Shown here: piece by piece, positions 43,440 to 54,155 of the stretch
Layout of the letters: every line of letters starts with the position of its first letter
Numbering within the stretch: position 1 is the stretch's first letter
Notes under the pieces: generated by a model
The model's input: the letters and a program-made list of their open reading frames with translations, nothing else
What the model was told of the DNA's origin: nothing
Database searches by the model: none
Made by a program: the position numbers and the translations under genes
NCBI GenBank assembly: GCA_037200845.1
Contig: JBBCGQ010000001.1
Location: 1,178,001 to 1,242,000 of the forward strand
Direction of reading: 5' to 3'
Length of the DNA stretch: 64,000 nt
Source: Bauldia sp.
Lineage (GTDB): Bacteria; Pseudomonadota; Alphaproteobacteria; Rhizobiales; Kaistiaceae

Positions 43440-44741
43440 ATGCAGACCAACTTCACGCTCGCCCAGCTTGCCGATCCCGACACCGCCGTGTCGGAGAAGA
43501 TCCTGCGCACCTGCGTCCACTGCGGCTTCTGCACGGCGACGTGCCCGACCTACGTGCTGCTCGGCGACGAACTCGACAGCCCGCGCGGCCGCATCTACCT
43601 GATCAAGGACATGCTGGAGAGCGGCAAGGCGGCGACCGAGGAGGTCGTCACCCACGTCGATCGCTGCCTGTCGTGCCTGTCGTGCATGACGACGTGCCCG
43701 TCCGGCGTCGACTACATGCATCTCGTCGACCACGCCCGCCAGCACATCGAGAAGACGTGCACGCGGCCGCTCGGCGATCGCCTGACGCGCCGCCTGCTCG
43801 CCGCGCTGCTGCCCTATCCGGCGCGCTTCCGCACCGCCGTCATCGTCGGCTTCTTCGCCAAGCCGCTGGCGCCGGTGCTCCGCCGCGTCCCCGGCCTGTC
43901 GCGCTTTGCCGCGATGCTCGATCTGGCGCCGCGCGAATTTCCCGGCGTATCGGAGACCAACCGCTCCGGCGTCTCACGCGCCTACGGCAAGCGCACGGCG
44001 CGCGTTGCCATCCTGCGCGGCTGCGCCCAGTCCGTCCTCGACCCCGGTATCAACGAGGCCGCCATTCGCCTGCTCAACCGCAAGGGCATCGACGTGGTGC
44101 GCACCGCCGGCGAAGGCTGCTGCGGCGCGCTCACCCACCATATGGGCCGCACCCACGATTCGCATGAAGCCGCCAGGCAGAACATCGACGCGTGGACGCG
44201 CGAGATCGAAGGGCAGGGGCTCGACGCCATCCTGGTCACGACGTCGGGCTGCGGCACCACGGTGAAGGACTACGGCTTCATGTTCCGCACCGACCCCGCC
44301 TACGCCGAGAAGGCGAAGCGCGTATCGGCGCTCGCCCGCGACATCTCGGAGTATCTCGAAACCCTCGACCTCGGCGAACCGTCGCGCGAGGTGCGCCCGA
44401 CCGTTGCCTACCACGCCGCCTGCTCCCTCCAGCACGGCCAACAGATCAAGCTCACGCCCAAGGCGCTGCTGGCGAAGGCCGGCTTCAAGGTCAGCGAGGT
44501 CGCCGAGGGTCACCTCTGCTGCGGCTCGGCGGGCACCTACAACATCCTGCAGCCGGAGATTGCCCGGCGCCTCCGCGATCGCAAGGTCGCCAATATCGAG
44601 GCGACCGGCGCCGAGATTATCGCCGCCGGCAACATCGGCTGCCTGACCCAGATCGGCGGCGCGACCAGGAAGCCCGTGGTCCACACGGTCGAGTTGCTCG
44701 ACTGGGCATACGGCGGCCCGAAACCCGCCGCGCTCCACTAG
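43440..44741 (+). CDS. glcF: Glycolate oxidase iron-sulphur subunit GlcF
   Basis: This is the electron-transfer subunit of glycolate oxidase, 433 residues. Two 4Fe-4S sites stand near the start: CVHCGFCTATCP around residue 25 and CLSCLSCMTTCPSGV around residue 78. Two CCG domains follow, with GEGCCGALTHHMG and, near the end, AEGHLCCGSAGTYNI. It passes electrons from GlcD/GlcE to the quinone pool. It starts six bases after the glcE stop and is followed by malate synthase, which consumes glyoxylate. Confidence 0.96.
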   Translation: MQTNFTLAQLADPDTAVSEKILRTCVHCGFCTATCPTYVLLGDELDSPRGRIYLIKDMLESGKAATEEVVTHVDRCLSCLSCMTTCPSGVDYMHLVDHARQHIEKTCTRPLGDRLTRRLLAALLPYPARFRTAVIVGFFAKPLAPVLRRVPGLSRFAAMLDLAPREFPGVSETNRSGVSRAYGKRTARVAILRGCAQSVLDPGINEAAIRLLNRKGIDVVRTAGEGCCGALTHHMGRTHDSHEAARQNIDAWTREIEGQGLDAILVTTSGCGTTVKDYGFMFRTDPAYAEKAKRVSALARDISEYLETLDLGEPSREVRPTVAYHAACSLQHGQQIKLTPKALLAKAGFKVSEVAEGHLCCGSAGTYNILQPEIARRLRDRKVANIEATGAEIIAAGNIGCLTQIGGATRKPVVHTVELLDWAYGGPKPAALH

Positions 44742-44788
44742 CGCCGGGCGCTGTGGCATAACCAGCCGGAACAGGGACGGAGAACATC

Positions 44789-46390
<1,602 letters not shown>

Positions 46391-46414
46391 CCGCGGCGCC
46401 AACCCAACCACGAT

Positions 46415-46511
46415 TGTCGTCCCCGCGAAGGCGGGGACCCAGTAGACGCTGACGTCGAAGACTGAACGCAGCGCCGACGTTCACTGGATCCCCGCCTTCG
46501 CGGGGATGACA
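46415..46511. repeat. Intergenic inverted repeat, family G, copy 1
   Basis: TGTCGTCCCCGCGAAGGCGG at the left and CCGCCTTCGCGGGGATGACA at the right are near-perfect complements, with ACCCAGT/ACTGGAT inside and a second ACGTCG-type pair in the loop. It lies between convergent aceB and the MFS gene. Elements of this kind are common in rhizobial genomes. Confidence 0.85.
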
Positions 46512-46563
46512 GCGAGGGGAGGCCGAGGGGGGGGTGGCTCCGCCGCCGTTTTGAACGAAGGGC

Positions 46564-48033
46564 CTACCTGCCCCTCAGCGGCAATTCCTTCATCGCCGCA
46601 AAGCAGAAGAAGCCGAGCACCAGCACCGCCGCCGCGGCGCCGAACACATACTGGAACACCGGCGCCACCGCCGTGCCGTTCGCGGCGGCCGCCGCCACGA
46701 GCTGGTCGAGCGACCCGATCGCGGTGCCGCCGAGTCCCAGCCCGCCGAGGAAGATCGCGCCGAACACCGCGACCAGGATCGCGCTGCCCAGCGAGCGGAA
46801 GAAGTTGAAGCTCGCCGTCGCGGTGCCGAGCTGGTGCGGCTCGACCGCGTTCTGCACCGCGACCGTCGTCGTCGGGAAGATCGTGCCCATGCCGATGCCG
46901 GCGATGGCGAGCAGTATCTCCACCGACAGCAGCGTCTGCCGCGTCGCCGTGAATGCCAGCACGATCGTCGCTACGATGCCGACCAGCAGGCCGACGAACG
47001 GTCCGCGCTTGTAGTGCGTCGTCCACGCTATGATCCGCCCGGCGATCTGGGCGCCGACGACCGTACCGCCGGCAAACGCAATCAGCGCAAGGCCGGACTG
47101 CGACGCCGACAGGCCAATGACCGCTTCGAAATAGATCGGCAGGTAGATCGTGAGTGCCACGACGGTGCCGACGACGAAGAAATTGGATGCCGTGCCCGCC
47201 GCCACCACGGGGTTGAACATCACCGCCAGCGGCACGAACGGCTCCGGCGCCGTGGTCAGTCGCCAGACGAACAGTACCCACGCGACCGCCGATACGGCGA
47301 TCAGCCCGAGAATTTCGAAGGAACTCCACGGATAGAGGCCACCGCCCCATGACAAGGCGAGCAGCAGCGCGACCGTCGCCGCGACCATCAGCACCGCGCC
47401 GATGATGTCGAGCTTGTGCCGCCTCTCGTGGCGCGGCAGCCGCTTGAGGGCGCCGTTGGTCATGCCGAGTGCCAGCAGTCCGAGCGGAATGTTGATCCAG
47501 AAAATGAACGACCAGTGCAGCCGCTCGGCAAAGAAGCCGCCAAGAATCGGGCCGGCGATCGATGAGGTCACGAACACCGACGCGAAATACGCCTGGTAGC
47601 GCATGCGCTCCTTCGGCGCGACGATGTCGGCGACGATGGTCTGCGCCAGAGCAATCAGGCCGCCGCCGCCCAGACCCTGCACGAAGCGCGCGCCGATCAG
47701 GATCCACATCGAGGGCGCCAGCGCGCACAGGATCGACCCGAAGAGAAATATGCTGATGCCGGTGAGCAGCATCGTCCGCCGCCCGACGATATCGGCAAGC
47801 TTGCCGTAGAACGGCGTCACCGCCGTGGCCGACAGCAGGTAGGCCGTCACCACCCACGGCAGGTGCTCGAGATCCTTGAGCTCGTTGCCGATGGTCGGCA
47901 GCGCCGTCGCCACGATCGTCTGGTCGATCGCCGCGAGCAGCATGGCGAGGATGACGCCGATGATGATGCGCCGGATGGAGGCAGGATCGAGCGGGGTCGC
48001 GTTGGCGACGCGCGGGGGAGCGGATTCGTTCAT
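46564..48033 (-). CDS. MFS exporter, DHA2 family (14 transmembrane helices)
   Basis: This is a proton-driven drug or metabolite exporter of 489 residues of the EmrB/QacA type. Motif A reads GKLADIVGRRTMLLTG, and the DHA2 motif near helix 1 reads LAAIDQTIVATALPTIGNEL. GARFVQGLGGGGLIALAQTI and SIAGPILGGFFAE (motif C) are present. About fourteen hydrophobic segments can be counted. ATG 48033 is chosen; the open frame further upstream is a shadow of the L,D-transpeptidase. No adjacent membrane-fusion protein or regulator suggests its substrate. Confidence 0.93.
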   Translation of the reverse strand: MNESAPPRVANATPLDPASIRRIIIGVILAMLLAAIDQTIVATALPTIGNELKDLEHLPWVVTAYLLSATAVTPFYGKLADIVGRRTMLLTGISIFLFGSILCALAPSMWILIGARFVQGLGGGGLIALAQTIVADIVAPKERMRYQAYFASVFVTSSIAGPILGGFFAERLHWSFIFWINIPLGLLALGMTNGALKRLPRHERRHKLDIIGAVLMVAATVALLLALSWGGGLYPWSSFEILGLIAVSAVAWVLFVWRLTTAPEPFVPLAVMFNPVVAAGTASNFFVVGTVVALTIYLPIYFEAVIGLSASQSGLALIAFAGGTVVGAQIAGRIIAWTTHYKRGPFVGLLVGIVATIVLAFTATRQTLLSVEILLAIAGIGMGTIFPTTTVAVQNAVEPHQLGTATASFNFFRSLGSAILVAVFGAIFLGGLGLGGTAIGSLDQLVAAAAANGTAVAPVFQYVFGAAAAVLVLGFFCFAAMKELPLRGR

Positions 48034-48089
48034 GGCTTGGCCGGCGGGAGAGGTGGGGAGGAGGGCCACCTGATAGACCCATCGCCCCC

Positions 48090-48120
48090 AAAAACAAAGG
48101 GCCGCCCGGTGGGGCGGCCC
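48090..48120 (-). terminator. Rho-independent terminator after the first L,D-transpeptidase gene
   Basis: Read on the minus strand, GGGCCGCCC and GGGCGGCCC pair across a four-base loop and are followed by TTTGTTTTTG. It lies about 70 bases past the stop of the gene at 48192-48839. Confidence 0.85.
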
Positions 48121-48191
48121 TGCAAAATCCTGTGATGCGGCGACAAAAGACCGTGGAGCGCCCTGAGCGCGACGGGGAAAGGCCCAAAAGC

Positions 48192-48839
48192 CTACATCAC
48201 GATGACTTTGGCGCCGACGCGGGCCCGCGAATAGAGGTCGATGACGTCGTCGTTGACCAGGCGGATGCAGCCCGAGGAGACGTTGAGACCGATCGTCCAC
48301 GGCTCGCTCGTGCCGTGGATGCGGAAGCCGGTGTCGCCGCCCTTGCCATAAAGATACATGGCGCGCGCGCCGAGCGGATTGCCCTTGCCGCCCGCCATGA
48401 CGACCGGCAGCCGGTGGCCGCGCTTTGCCTCGCGCGCGATCATCTCCTTCGGCGGATGCCACGTCGGCCACTCGGCCTTGTTGCCGATCTTGACCGTGCC
48501 CTTCCAGCCCATGCCGGTGCGCCCGACGCCGACGCCGTAGCGGATCGCCTGGCCGAACCCGGTGACGAAATAGAGATAGTGCCGGCCGGTATCGATGATG
48601 ATCGTGCCCGGCGCCTCGGTGGTGTTGTAGCCGACGACCTGCCGGCGAAACTCGAACGGCACGACGCGGCTGCGCGACACGTCCTCGGGGTAGAGCACCT
48701 GGCCGCTGTATTCGGTATCGCCGTTGCCCGAGAAGATCTTGCCGAGCGCCTCGAAGAAATTGTCCTCGGCCCGCGCCGTTCCGCTGATCGCGAGGGCGGC
48801 GGTCATCGCCGCCGCAAATATGAGCCTGCTACCGCGCAT
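48192..48839 (-). CDS. L,D-transpeptidase (YkuD domain), first of two
   Basis: This is a periplasmic enzyme of 215 residues that makes 3-3 peptidoglycan cross-links or attaches proteins to the wall. A signal peptide (LIFAAAMTAALAISGTARA) is followed by a YkuD domain with the catalytic region RIHGTSEPWTIG and SSGCIRLVNDDV, including the active Cys. APGTIIIDTGRHYLYFV begins the domain. Polar-growing rhizobia usually have many such enzymes. A close relative lies next door at 48936-49670; they share the HG(T/S)xEPWTIG and SSGCIR blocks, so a local duplication is likely. A terminator follows. Confidence 0.95.
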   Translation of the reverse strand: MRGSRLIFAAAMTAALAISGTARAEDNFFEALGKIFSGNGDTEYSGQVLYPEDVSRSRVVPFEFRRQVVGYNTTEAPGTIIIDTGRHYLYFVTGFGQAIRYGVGVGRTGMGWKGTVKIGNKAEWPTWHPPKEMIAREAKRGHRLPVVMAGGKGNPLGARAMYLYGKGGDTGFRIHGTSEPWTIGLNVSSGCIRLVNDDVIDLYSRARVGAKVIVM

Positions 48840-48935
48840 GTGTCTCAGCTCCGCCAGATTGTCCCAGATCCGGCAAACCGTACCGAATCCGCCGCCCGCC
48901 GGGCAAGCGCCCGGCGGTCACGGCTTGGTGAGGTG

Positions 48936-49670
48936 TTACAGGACGATGACCTTCGCCCCGACGCTGACGCGCTGGTAAAGGTCGGAAACGTCCTCGTTGC
49001 GCATGCGGATGCAACCGGAGGAAACCTTGGTCCCGATGGTCCACGGCTCGTTCGAGCCGTGAATTCGGTACAGAGTCGAACCAAGATAGAGGGCGCGGGC
49101 GCCGAGCGGGTTGTCCGGGCCGCCGGCCATATGGCGCGGCAGTTCCGGCTTGCGCTTCAGCATCTCCGGCGGCGGCGTCCAGTCCGGCCACTCGGCCATG
49201 CGGGTGACGTGATGCACGCCGGCCCACTCGAACCCCGGCCGGCCGACGCCGACGCCGTAGCGGAGCGCCTGGTTGTTGCCCATGATCAGGTAGAGATGGC
49301 GGCCCTCGGTATCGATGATGATCGTCCCGGACTTCTCGCTGCTCGGGTAGGGGATCACCGCCGGCAGGAATTCCGGGTCGAGGCGATAGTTGCGCGCGAT
49401 GTCCGGCTCACCGGGAATGCGCATCACGACCGGCTGCGACTGCGTATCGGCCGTGCCGATGGTCGAGGAGGAGAAGAGCGTGCGCTGGGCGGCGACAGGC
49501 ATGGCCAGCACCGGCTTCTGCGTGCCGGCCCTGAGCTGGAGCAGCCAGGGATCGGTAACGTCGGGGCTGAGCACAGAGGGCGGGCGGTCATAGATGGAAG
49601 CGGCATGGGCGGCGCTGATCGCGGCGAAAGACGCGAAGCCCGCAAAGGCGGTTGTCAGGATACGGTTCAT
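48936..49670 (-). CDS. L,D-transpeptidase (YkuD domain), second of two
   Basis: This is a periplasmic L,D-transpeptidase of 244 residues. A signal peptide (TTAFAGFASFAAISAAHA) precedes a longer linker (about residues 25-110), then a YkuD domain: SGTIIIDTEGRHLYLIMGN, ALRYGVGVGRPGFEWAG, YRIHGSNEPWTIG and SSGCIRMRNEDVSDL with the catalytic Cys. It is 96 bases upstream of its paralogue on the same strand. Its longer N-terminal part distinguishes it and could set substrate or localisation. Confidence 0.95.
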   Translation of the reverse strand: MNRILTTAFAGFASFAAISAAHAASIYDRPPSVLSPDVTDPWLLQLRAGTQKPVLAMPVAAQRTLFSSSTIGTADTQSQPVVMRIPGEPDIARNYRLDPEFLPAVIPYPSSEKSGTIIIDTEGRHLYLIMGNNQALRYGVGVGRPGFEWAGVHHVTRMAEWPDWTPPPEMLKRKPELPRHMAGGPDNPLGARALYLGSTLYRIHGSNEPWTIGTKVSSGCIRMRNEDVSDLYQRVSVGAKVIVL

Positions 49671-49816
49671 CGGCCTACTCGAAACTGGGATGGCGCGGGA
49701 AGCGACTGCTGCCGCTTTTGCGGCGCGCCGACACTAGGCTGAGGTTTCCAACCGAATGGTGAATCGAACGTCACCGATTTTTCGGCATGGCTAACGAAGG
49801 GTTACGGAGGGCACGC

Positions 49817-50455
49817 GTGAACGATGGTCTGATCGTCGGCGAGGACGGCAAGCGCCGCTGCATGTGGGGCGCCTCGTCGCCCGACTACGTGCCCTACCAC
49901 GACAACGAATGGGGCCGCCCGGTCACCGACGACGCGCGCCTGTTCGAGAAGATCTGCCTCGAAGGATTCCAGTCCGGCCTCTCGTGGCTGACGATCCTCA
50001 GGAAGCGCGAAAATTTCCGCGCCGCCTTCGCCGGCTTCGATATCGACAAGGTCGCGAAGTTCACCGCCCGCGACGTGACGCGTCTCCTGAAAGATGCCGG
50101 CATCGTCCGCCACCGCGGCAAGATCGAGTCGACCATCAACAACGCCAAGCGGGCGAGGGAACTACGAGAAGAATACGGCAGCCTCGCCGCCTACTTCTGG
50201 AGTCATGAGCCGGCGAAGAAGGACCGCCCGAAGAAGATCGACCTCGCCACCCTCCGCGCCATGCCGACCTCGGCAGCGTCCGTCGCCTTGTCGAAGGACC
50301 TGAAGAAGCGCGGCTGGAGCTTCGTCGGCCCGACCACGGTCTACGCCTTCATGCAGGCGATGGGCCTGGTCAACGACCACCTCGAAGGCTGCTACTGCCG
50401 CGCGGGAATAGAAAAGATGCGCCGGGATTTCAAACGACCCGCCAGCCGTAGTTAG
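49817..50455 (+). CDS. tag: DNA-3-methyladenine glycosylase I
   Basis: This enzyme of 212 residues excises 3-methyladenine from alkylated DNA. The Tag family features are present: RCMWGASSPDYVPYHDNEWG at the start, FEKICLEGFQSGLSWLTIL, and near the end MGLVNDHLEGCYCR. The Cys and His residues in the first and last of these make the structural zinc site. GTG 49817 with GGAGG at 49806-49810 is a better start than ATG 49787, which has no ribosome site. It is divergent from the L,D-transpeptidases and convergent with hisG. Confidence 0.96.
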   Translation: MNDGLIVGEDGKRRCMWGASSPDYVPYHDNEWGRPVTDDARLFEKICLEGFQSGLSWLTILRKRENFRAAFAGFDIDKVAKFTARDVTRLLKDAGIVRHRGKIESTINNAKRARELREEYGSLAAYFWSHEPAKKDRPKKIDLATLRAMPTSAASVALSKDLKKRGWSFVGPTTVYAFMQAMGLVNDHLEGCYCRAGIEKMRRDFKRPASRS

Positions 50456-50492
50456 TCACCTCTCTCTAAAGGAGAGGCGCAACAACCGGCAG

Positions 50493-51191
50493 CTACTTCG
50501 TCGCCGCCTTGAGCTTCGCAACGACGCTGGCATACGCCCGCTTCTGCGCCGCATCCCACCGCACCGCCTTGCTGGCGACCAGATGCGCCTCGGACCGCAG
50601 GATGACGCCGTCGGACAAAACCTTCAGCCCGTTGGCGCGCAACGTCGAGCCCGTGGAGGTGATGTCGACGATGAGATCCGCCGCGCCCGAAGCCGGCGCC
50701 CCTTCCGTCGCGCCGAGGCTTTCGACGATGCGGTAATCCGCGATGCCGTGCCCGGCGAAGAAATGCCGCGTGATGTTGATGTACTTGGTCGCGACCGTCA
50801 GCCGCCGCCCGTGCCGCGGCCGGAACTCGGCGGCGACGTCGTCAAGATCCTCCATCGTCTCGACGTCGACCCACGGCTCCGGCACCGCCACGACCACGTC
50901 GCAGCGTCCGAAGCCGAGCGCCAGCGACAGCTCCGCCCGCGAAGCATCGGCCACCGACTCCGCCACCTGGTCGCGCCCGGTAACGCCGGCGTGCACCGTG
51001 CCCGCCGCGATCTCGCGCGCGATCTCTGGCGCCGAAAGGTACGCCACCTCAACACCGGCAATACCCGCGATCCGCCCGCGGTAGCTGCGCTTGCCGCCCG
51101 GCGTGATCGCAAGGCCGGCGCGCGCAAACAGCGCCTCGCTGTCCGCCTGCAGACGGCCCTTGGACGGGATTGCGAGGATCAGCGCGCTCAC
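50493..51191 (-). CDS. hisG: ATP phosphoribosyltransferase, short form
   Basis: This enzyme catalyses the first step of histidine synthesis, joining ATP and PRPP. At 232 residues it is the short HisG form that lacks the regulatory C-terminal domain and requires HisZ. Family blocks are [37 protein letters not shown], and the PRPP loop [15 protein letters not shown]. The ATG overlaps the hisZ stop by four bases. It is the last gene of hisS-hisZ-hisG. Confidence 0.96.
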   Translation of the reverse strand: MSALILAIPSKGRLQADSEALFARAGLAITPGGKRSYRGRIAGIAGVEVAYLSAPEIAREIAAGTVHAGVTGRDQVAESVADASRAELSLALGFGRCDVVVAVPEPWVDVETMEDLDDVAAEFRPRHGRRLTVATKYINITRHFFAGHGIADYRIVESLGATEGAPASGAADLIVDITSTGSTLRANGLKVLSDGVILRSEAHLVASKAVRWDAAQKRAYASVVAKLKAATK

Positions 51192-52345
51192 GACGCCACC
51201 TTTTTCCCCTCTCCCCTTGTGGGAGAGGGCTTCGCGCCTTGTGAGCGCCGCGAACTAGGCGCGGAGGGTGAGGGGGCGACCCGGTCGAGCCACACCGAGA
51301 AGCCGACCGCCGGCACCGCTTCCTTGGCATCGCCGATCAGCGCCGTCATGCGATCATAGCGGCCGCCGCCGATGACCGGCTCGCTGCCCGCCTTCGCCTG
51401 AAACTCGAAAACGAAGCCGGTGTAATAATCGAGCCGCCGCCCGAAGTCGGCGGCGAACGTCAGCCGCGCGAGATCGATGCCCTGTGCATCGAAAGCCTCG
51501 GCGCGCTTCTCGAACCGGTCGATCGCCTTGCCGAGATCGACCTTCTCGCGCTTCGCCAGCGAACGAAGCGCGGCCGAAGCCTTAGCCGGCGTACCGGCGA
51601 TCGCCAGAAAAGCCGAAAGGGCCGCCGCCGCTTTCTTCGGGATGCCTTCGGCGAGCGCCGCCTTCTCGACGAACCGCTCCGCGATCTCGTCGGCCGAGCG
51701 TCCGCCGGCCGCACCGAGACCCGTCTGCAAGAAATGATCCTCGACCGCGGCGCGCACCGCCGCGATGCCGGCGCCTTCGAGTTCGGAGCGGGGCGGGGAG
51801 GTTTTCGCCCGCCCGTTGGCCCTCGCGATGAATCCCTTGAGCCGGCGCGTGTCGCCAAAGGCGCGCGCCAGCCGCCGCCGCCACGGCTCGTTCAATTCAA
51901 GCTGGTCGAGCAGCGACGCGAACAGCGCCGAGTCGCCGATGCGCACCTTCGCGCGCTTGGCGCCAAGCAGGTCGGCGACCGCGAACGCCAGCTTCAGCAC
52001 GTCGGCATCGGCCGCAACCCGGTCCGTCCGCCCAAGCGACTCGATGCCCGCCTGCCGGAACTCGCCGCTCTCCCCCGGCCGCATGCGGAACACCGGCCCG
52101 AGGTAGGCGTAATTCGCCTTCCGCTTCGCCACGCCGGTGGCGAGGTGATGCAGACAGACCGGAATCGTGTAGTCGGGCCGCAGCGCCAACTCCTCGCCGT
52201 CCTCGGCGCTCGTCAGATAAAGCCGCCGCCGCAGCTCTTCGCCGGCGAGTTCCACGAATACGCTTGCCGGATGCACTACCGGCGGCTCGACAAATCCGTA
52301 GCCGGCGTTGGAAAGCAGCGCGCGGAGCTTGATGTACTCGTTCAT
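51188..52345 (-). CDS. hisZ: ATP phosphoribosyltransferase regulatory subunit with a repeat-encoded C-terminus
   Basis: HisZ is a catalytically inactive paralogue of histidyl-tRNA synthetase that activates and gives feedback control to short HisG. The class II synthetase-like core is visible in [34 protein letters not shown] and [17 protein letters not shown], then [13 protein letters not shown] and [10 protein letters not shown]. The start at 52345 begins [11 protein letters not shown]. The last 30 residues (about 356-385), rich in Ser, Pro, Arg and Lys, are encoded by a family B intergenic repeat at 51205-51280. The repeat carries no stop in this frame, so it extends the protein and keeps the overlap with hisG. 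Confidence 0.95.
   Translation of the reverse strand: MNEYIKLRALLSNAGYGFVEPPVVHPASVFVELAGEELRRRLYLTSAEDGEELALRPDYTIPVCLHHLATGVAKRKANYAYLGPVFRMRPGESGEFRQAGIESLGRTDRVAADADVLKLAFAVADLLGAKRAKVRIGDSALFASLLDQLELNEPWRRRLARAFGDTRRLKGFIARANGRAKTSPPRSELEGAGIAAVRAAVEDHFLQTGLGAAGGRSADEIAERFVEKAALAEGIPKKAAAALSAFLAIAGTPAKASAALRSLAKREKVDLGKAIDRFEKRAEAFDAQGIDLARLTFAADFGRRLDYYTGFVFEFQAKAGSEPVIGGGRYDRMTALIGDAKEAVPAVGFSVWLDRVAPSPSAPSSRRSQGAKPSPTRGEGKKVAS
51205..51280. repeat. Family B repeat inside the 3' end of hisZ, copy 6
   Basis: CCCCTCTCCCCTTGTGGGAG, AGGGCTTCGCGCCTT, GAGCGCCGCGAACTAGGCGC and GAGGGTGAGGGGGC follow the family B order. Unlike the other copies it lies within a coding frame, reading as a Pro/Ser/Arg-rich tail of HisZ. 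Confidence 0.8.
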
Positions 52346-52360
52346 GCCCGCCCCAAAATC

Positions 52361-52446
52361 GTCACCCCGGCGAAAGCCGGGGCCCAGCGCAACCGCCAAC
52401 ACGCGCTGTGATATTCGCGCGGGATTCCGGCTTTCGCCGGAATGAC
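52361..52446. repeat. Inverted repeat, family G-like, between hisS and hisZ
   Basis: GTCACCCCGGCGAAAGCCGG at the left faces CCGGCTTTCGCCGGAATGAC at the right, with a loop of about 45 bases. It occupies the 112-base gap inside the his operon. Confidence 0.85.
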
Positions 52447-52457
52447 CGGGAGGGCGG

Positions 52458-53972
52458 TCACGGCCGCCGCTCGCCGCGCCCGAGCATGCGGTTCACCGCT
52501 TCGACAAGATCGGCCTCGGCGACTTCCTCCTGCCCCGGCCGCGCCTCGCGATACGCGTCGTGGTCGGCCATGCCGGCGGCGATCTCCTTGCCGACGCGCA
52601 TGTCCTTGATCTGGACTATGCCCTTGGCCTTCTCATCGCCGCCCTGGATGACGGCGAGCGGCGCATCGCGCCGGTCGGCATATTTCATCTGCGCCTTCAT
52701 GCCGCCCGCGCCGAGATAAAGCTCGGCCGGAATGTCGGCGCGGCGAAGGTCGGCGACCATCTTCTGGTAGTCGCCGACGCGATCCTTATCCATCACCAGC
52801 ACGACCACCGGCCCGCCGGCGCCATTGTCGCCAAGCTTGCCCAGCGCCGACAGCGCCGCCTGCAGTCGCGACACGCCGATGGAGAAGCCGACGGCCGGCA
52901 CATTGTCCTTCATGAACCGCCCGACGAGACCATCATAGCGCCCCCCGCCGCCGACCGATCCGAACACGACCGGCTGGCCCTTCTCGTTCGGGATCTGCGC
53001 CAGCAGTTCGGCTTCGAAGACGGTGCCGGTGTAATACTCCAGACCGCGAACGACTGACGGTTCGATCTGGATTCTATCTGTGGAGTAGCCGCTATTCTCC
53101 AGCGCACGAGAGATCGCGGTAAGACTCTGAATTCCAAGTTGGAACGTTGCGTTCAGGGCAAATTTTGATTGTTCGAACAGATCGAGAATCGGACGGTTGG
53201 TGTTATCGACGACATCAATCAACCCACTCCACACGAACAGGGATAGAACGGCGTCCGTGGCTTCGGACGATAGGTTCGCTCCCTTTGTGTAATCACCGCT
53301 TTCGTCCTCTCTTCCGGCGCCAAGCAAGTCTCGAACGCCGGGATGGCCAAGCCGGTCATACTTGTCGATGGCGCGCAACACGGAGAGTTTCTGTCTCTCA
53401 TCGCTGACGCCGACAACCTCCATGATGCCGTCGAGTATCTTCCGCGAATTCACCTTGATCACATACTGCCCACGCGGGATGCCGAGTTCCTCCAGCGCGT
53501 CCGCCGCCATCATGCACATCTCGGCGTCGGCAGCCGGCGTGCTCGCCCCGACTGTGTCTGCATCGAACTGCATGAACTGGCGGAAGCGTCCCGGCCCCGG
53601 CTTCTCGTTGCGGAAGACCCAGCCGAAGCGATAGCTGCGATAGGGCTTCGGCAGCCGCTCGTAATTCTCGGCGACATAGCGGGCCAGCGGCGCCGTCAGG
53701 TCGTAGCGCAGCGACAGCCACTCCGATGTCTCGTCGTCGCCTTCGTCGCGGAACGAGAACACGCCCTCGTTCGGCCGGTCGAGGTCGGGGAGAAACTTGC
53801 CGAGCGACTCCGTGTATTCGACCAGCGGTGTCTCGCCCGGCTCGAAGCCATAGCGCTCGTAGACGCGGCGGATGCGCGCGACCATCCAGTCCGTCGCGCG
53901 GATGTCGGCGGCGGAACGGTCGGCGAAGCCGCGCGGCGCGCGCGCCTTCAGCGTCTTGTCCTTGTCCGCCAT
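52458..53972 (-). CDS. hisS: Histidyl-tRNA synthetase
   Basis: This class II synthetase of 504 residues charges tRNA-His. It begins [20 protein letters not shown], motif 2 reads [18 protein letters not shown], the HisA-type block reads [17 protein letters not shown], and motif 3 contains [10 protein letters not shown]. The protein is longer than the 420-residue E. coli enzyme because of extra sequence around residues 190-290, which fits the divergent alphaproteobacterial form that recognises tRNA-His lacking G-1. Between about 53050 and 53480 the DNA becomes much less GC-rich (42 per cent at 53161-53220 by count). It leads the hisS-hisZ-hisG operon. Confidence 0.96.
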   Translation of the reverse strand: MADKDKTLKARAPRGFADRSAADIRATDWMVARIRRVYERYGFEPGETPLVEYTESLGKFLPDLDRPNEGVFSFRDEGDDETSEWLSLRYDLTAPLARYVAENYERLPKPYRSYRFGWVFRNEKPGPGRFRQFMQFDADTVGASTPAADAEMCMMAADALEELGIPRGQYVIKVNSRKILDGIMEVVGVSDERQKLSVLRAIDKYDRLGHPGVRDLLGAGREDESGDYTKGANLSSEATDAVLSLFVWSGLIDVVDNTNRPILDLFEQSKFALNATFQLGIQSLTAISRALENSGYSTDRIQIEPSVVRGLEYYTGTVFEAELLAQIPNEKGQPVVFGSVGGGGRYDGLVGRFMKDNVPAVGFSIGVSRLQAALSALGKLGDNGAGGPVVVLVMDKDRVGDYQKMVADLRRADIPAELYLGAGGMKAQMKYADRRDAPLAVIQGGDEKAKGIVQIKDMRVGKEIAAGMADHDAYREARPGQEEVAEADLVEAVNRMLGRGERRP

Positions 53973-54155
53973 GGTTCAGGATTCCGGGGTGGGGCGGGGC
54001 ATGAAAATCGCGGGCTTCCTAGCGTATCGGGTCTGGCCCGACAAGGACGGCGGCGCCGTCATGCCCGCGTCGCAAACGCCGATTGCGCCGGCTCTGGCCT
54101 TCCCCCATCCTCCCGGGCGGGAGCGACTCTTCGCCGAAGCCATAGAGGAAGCCCG

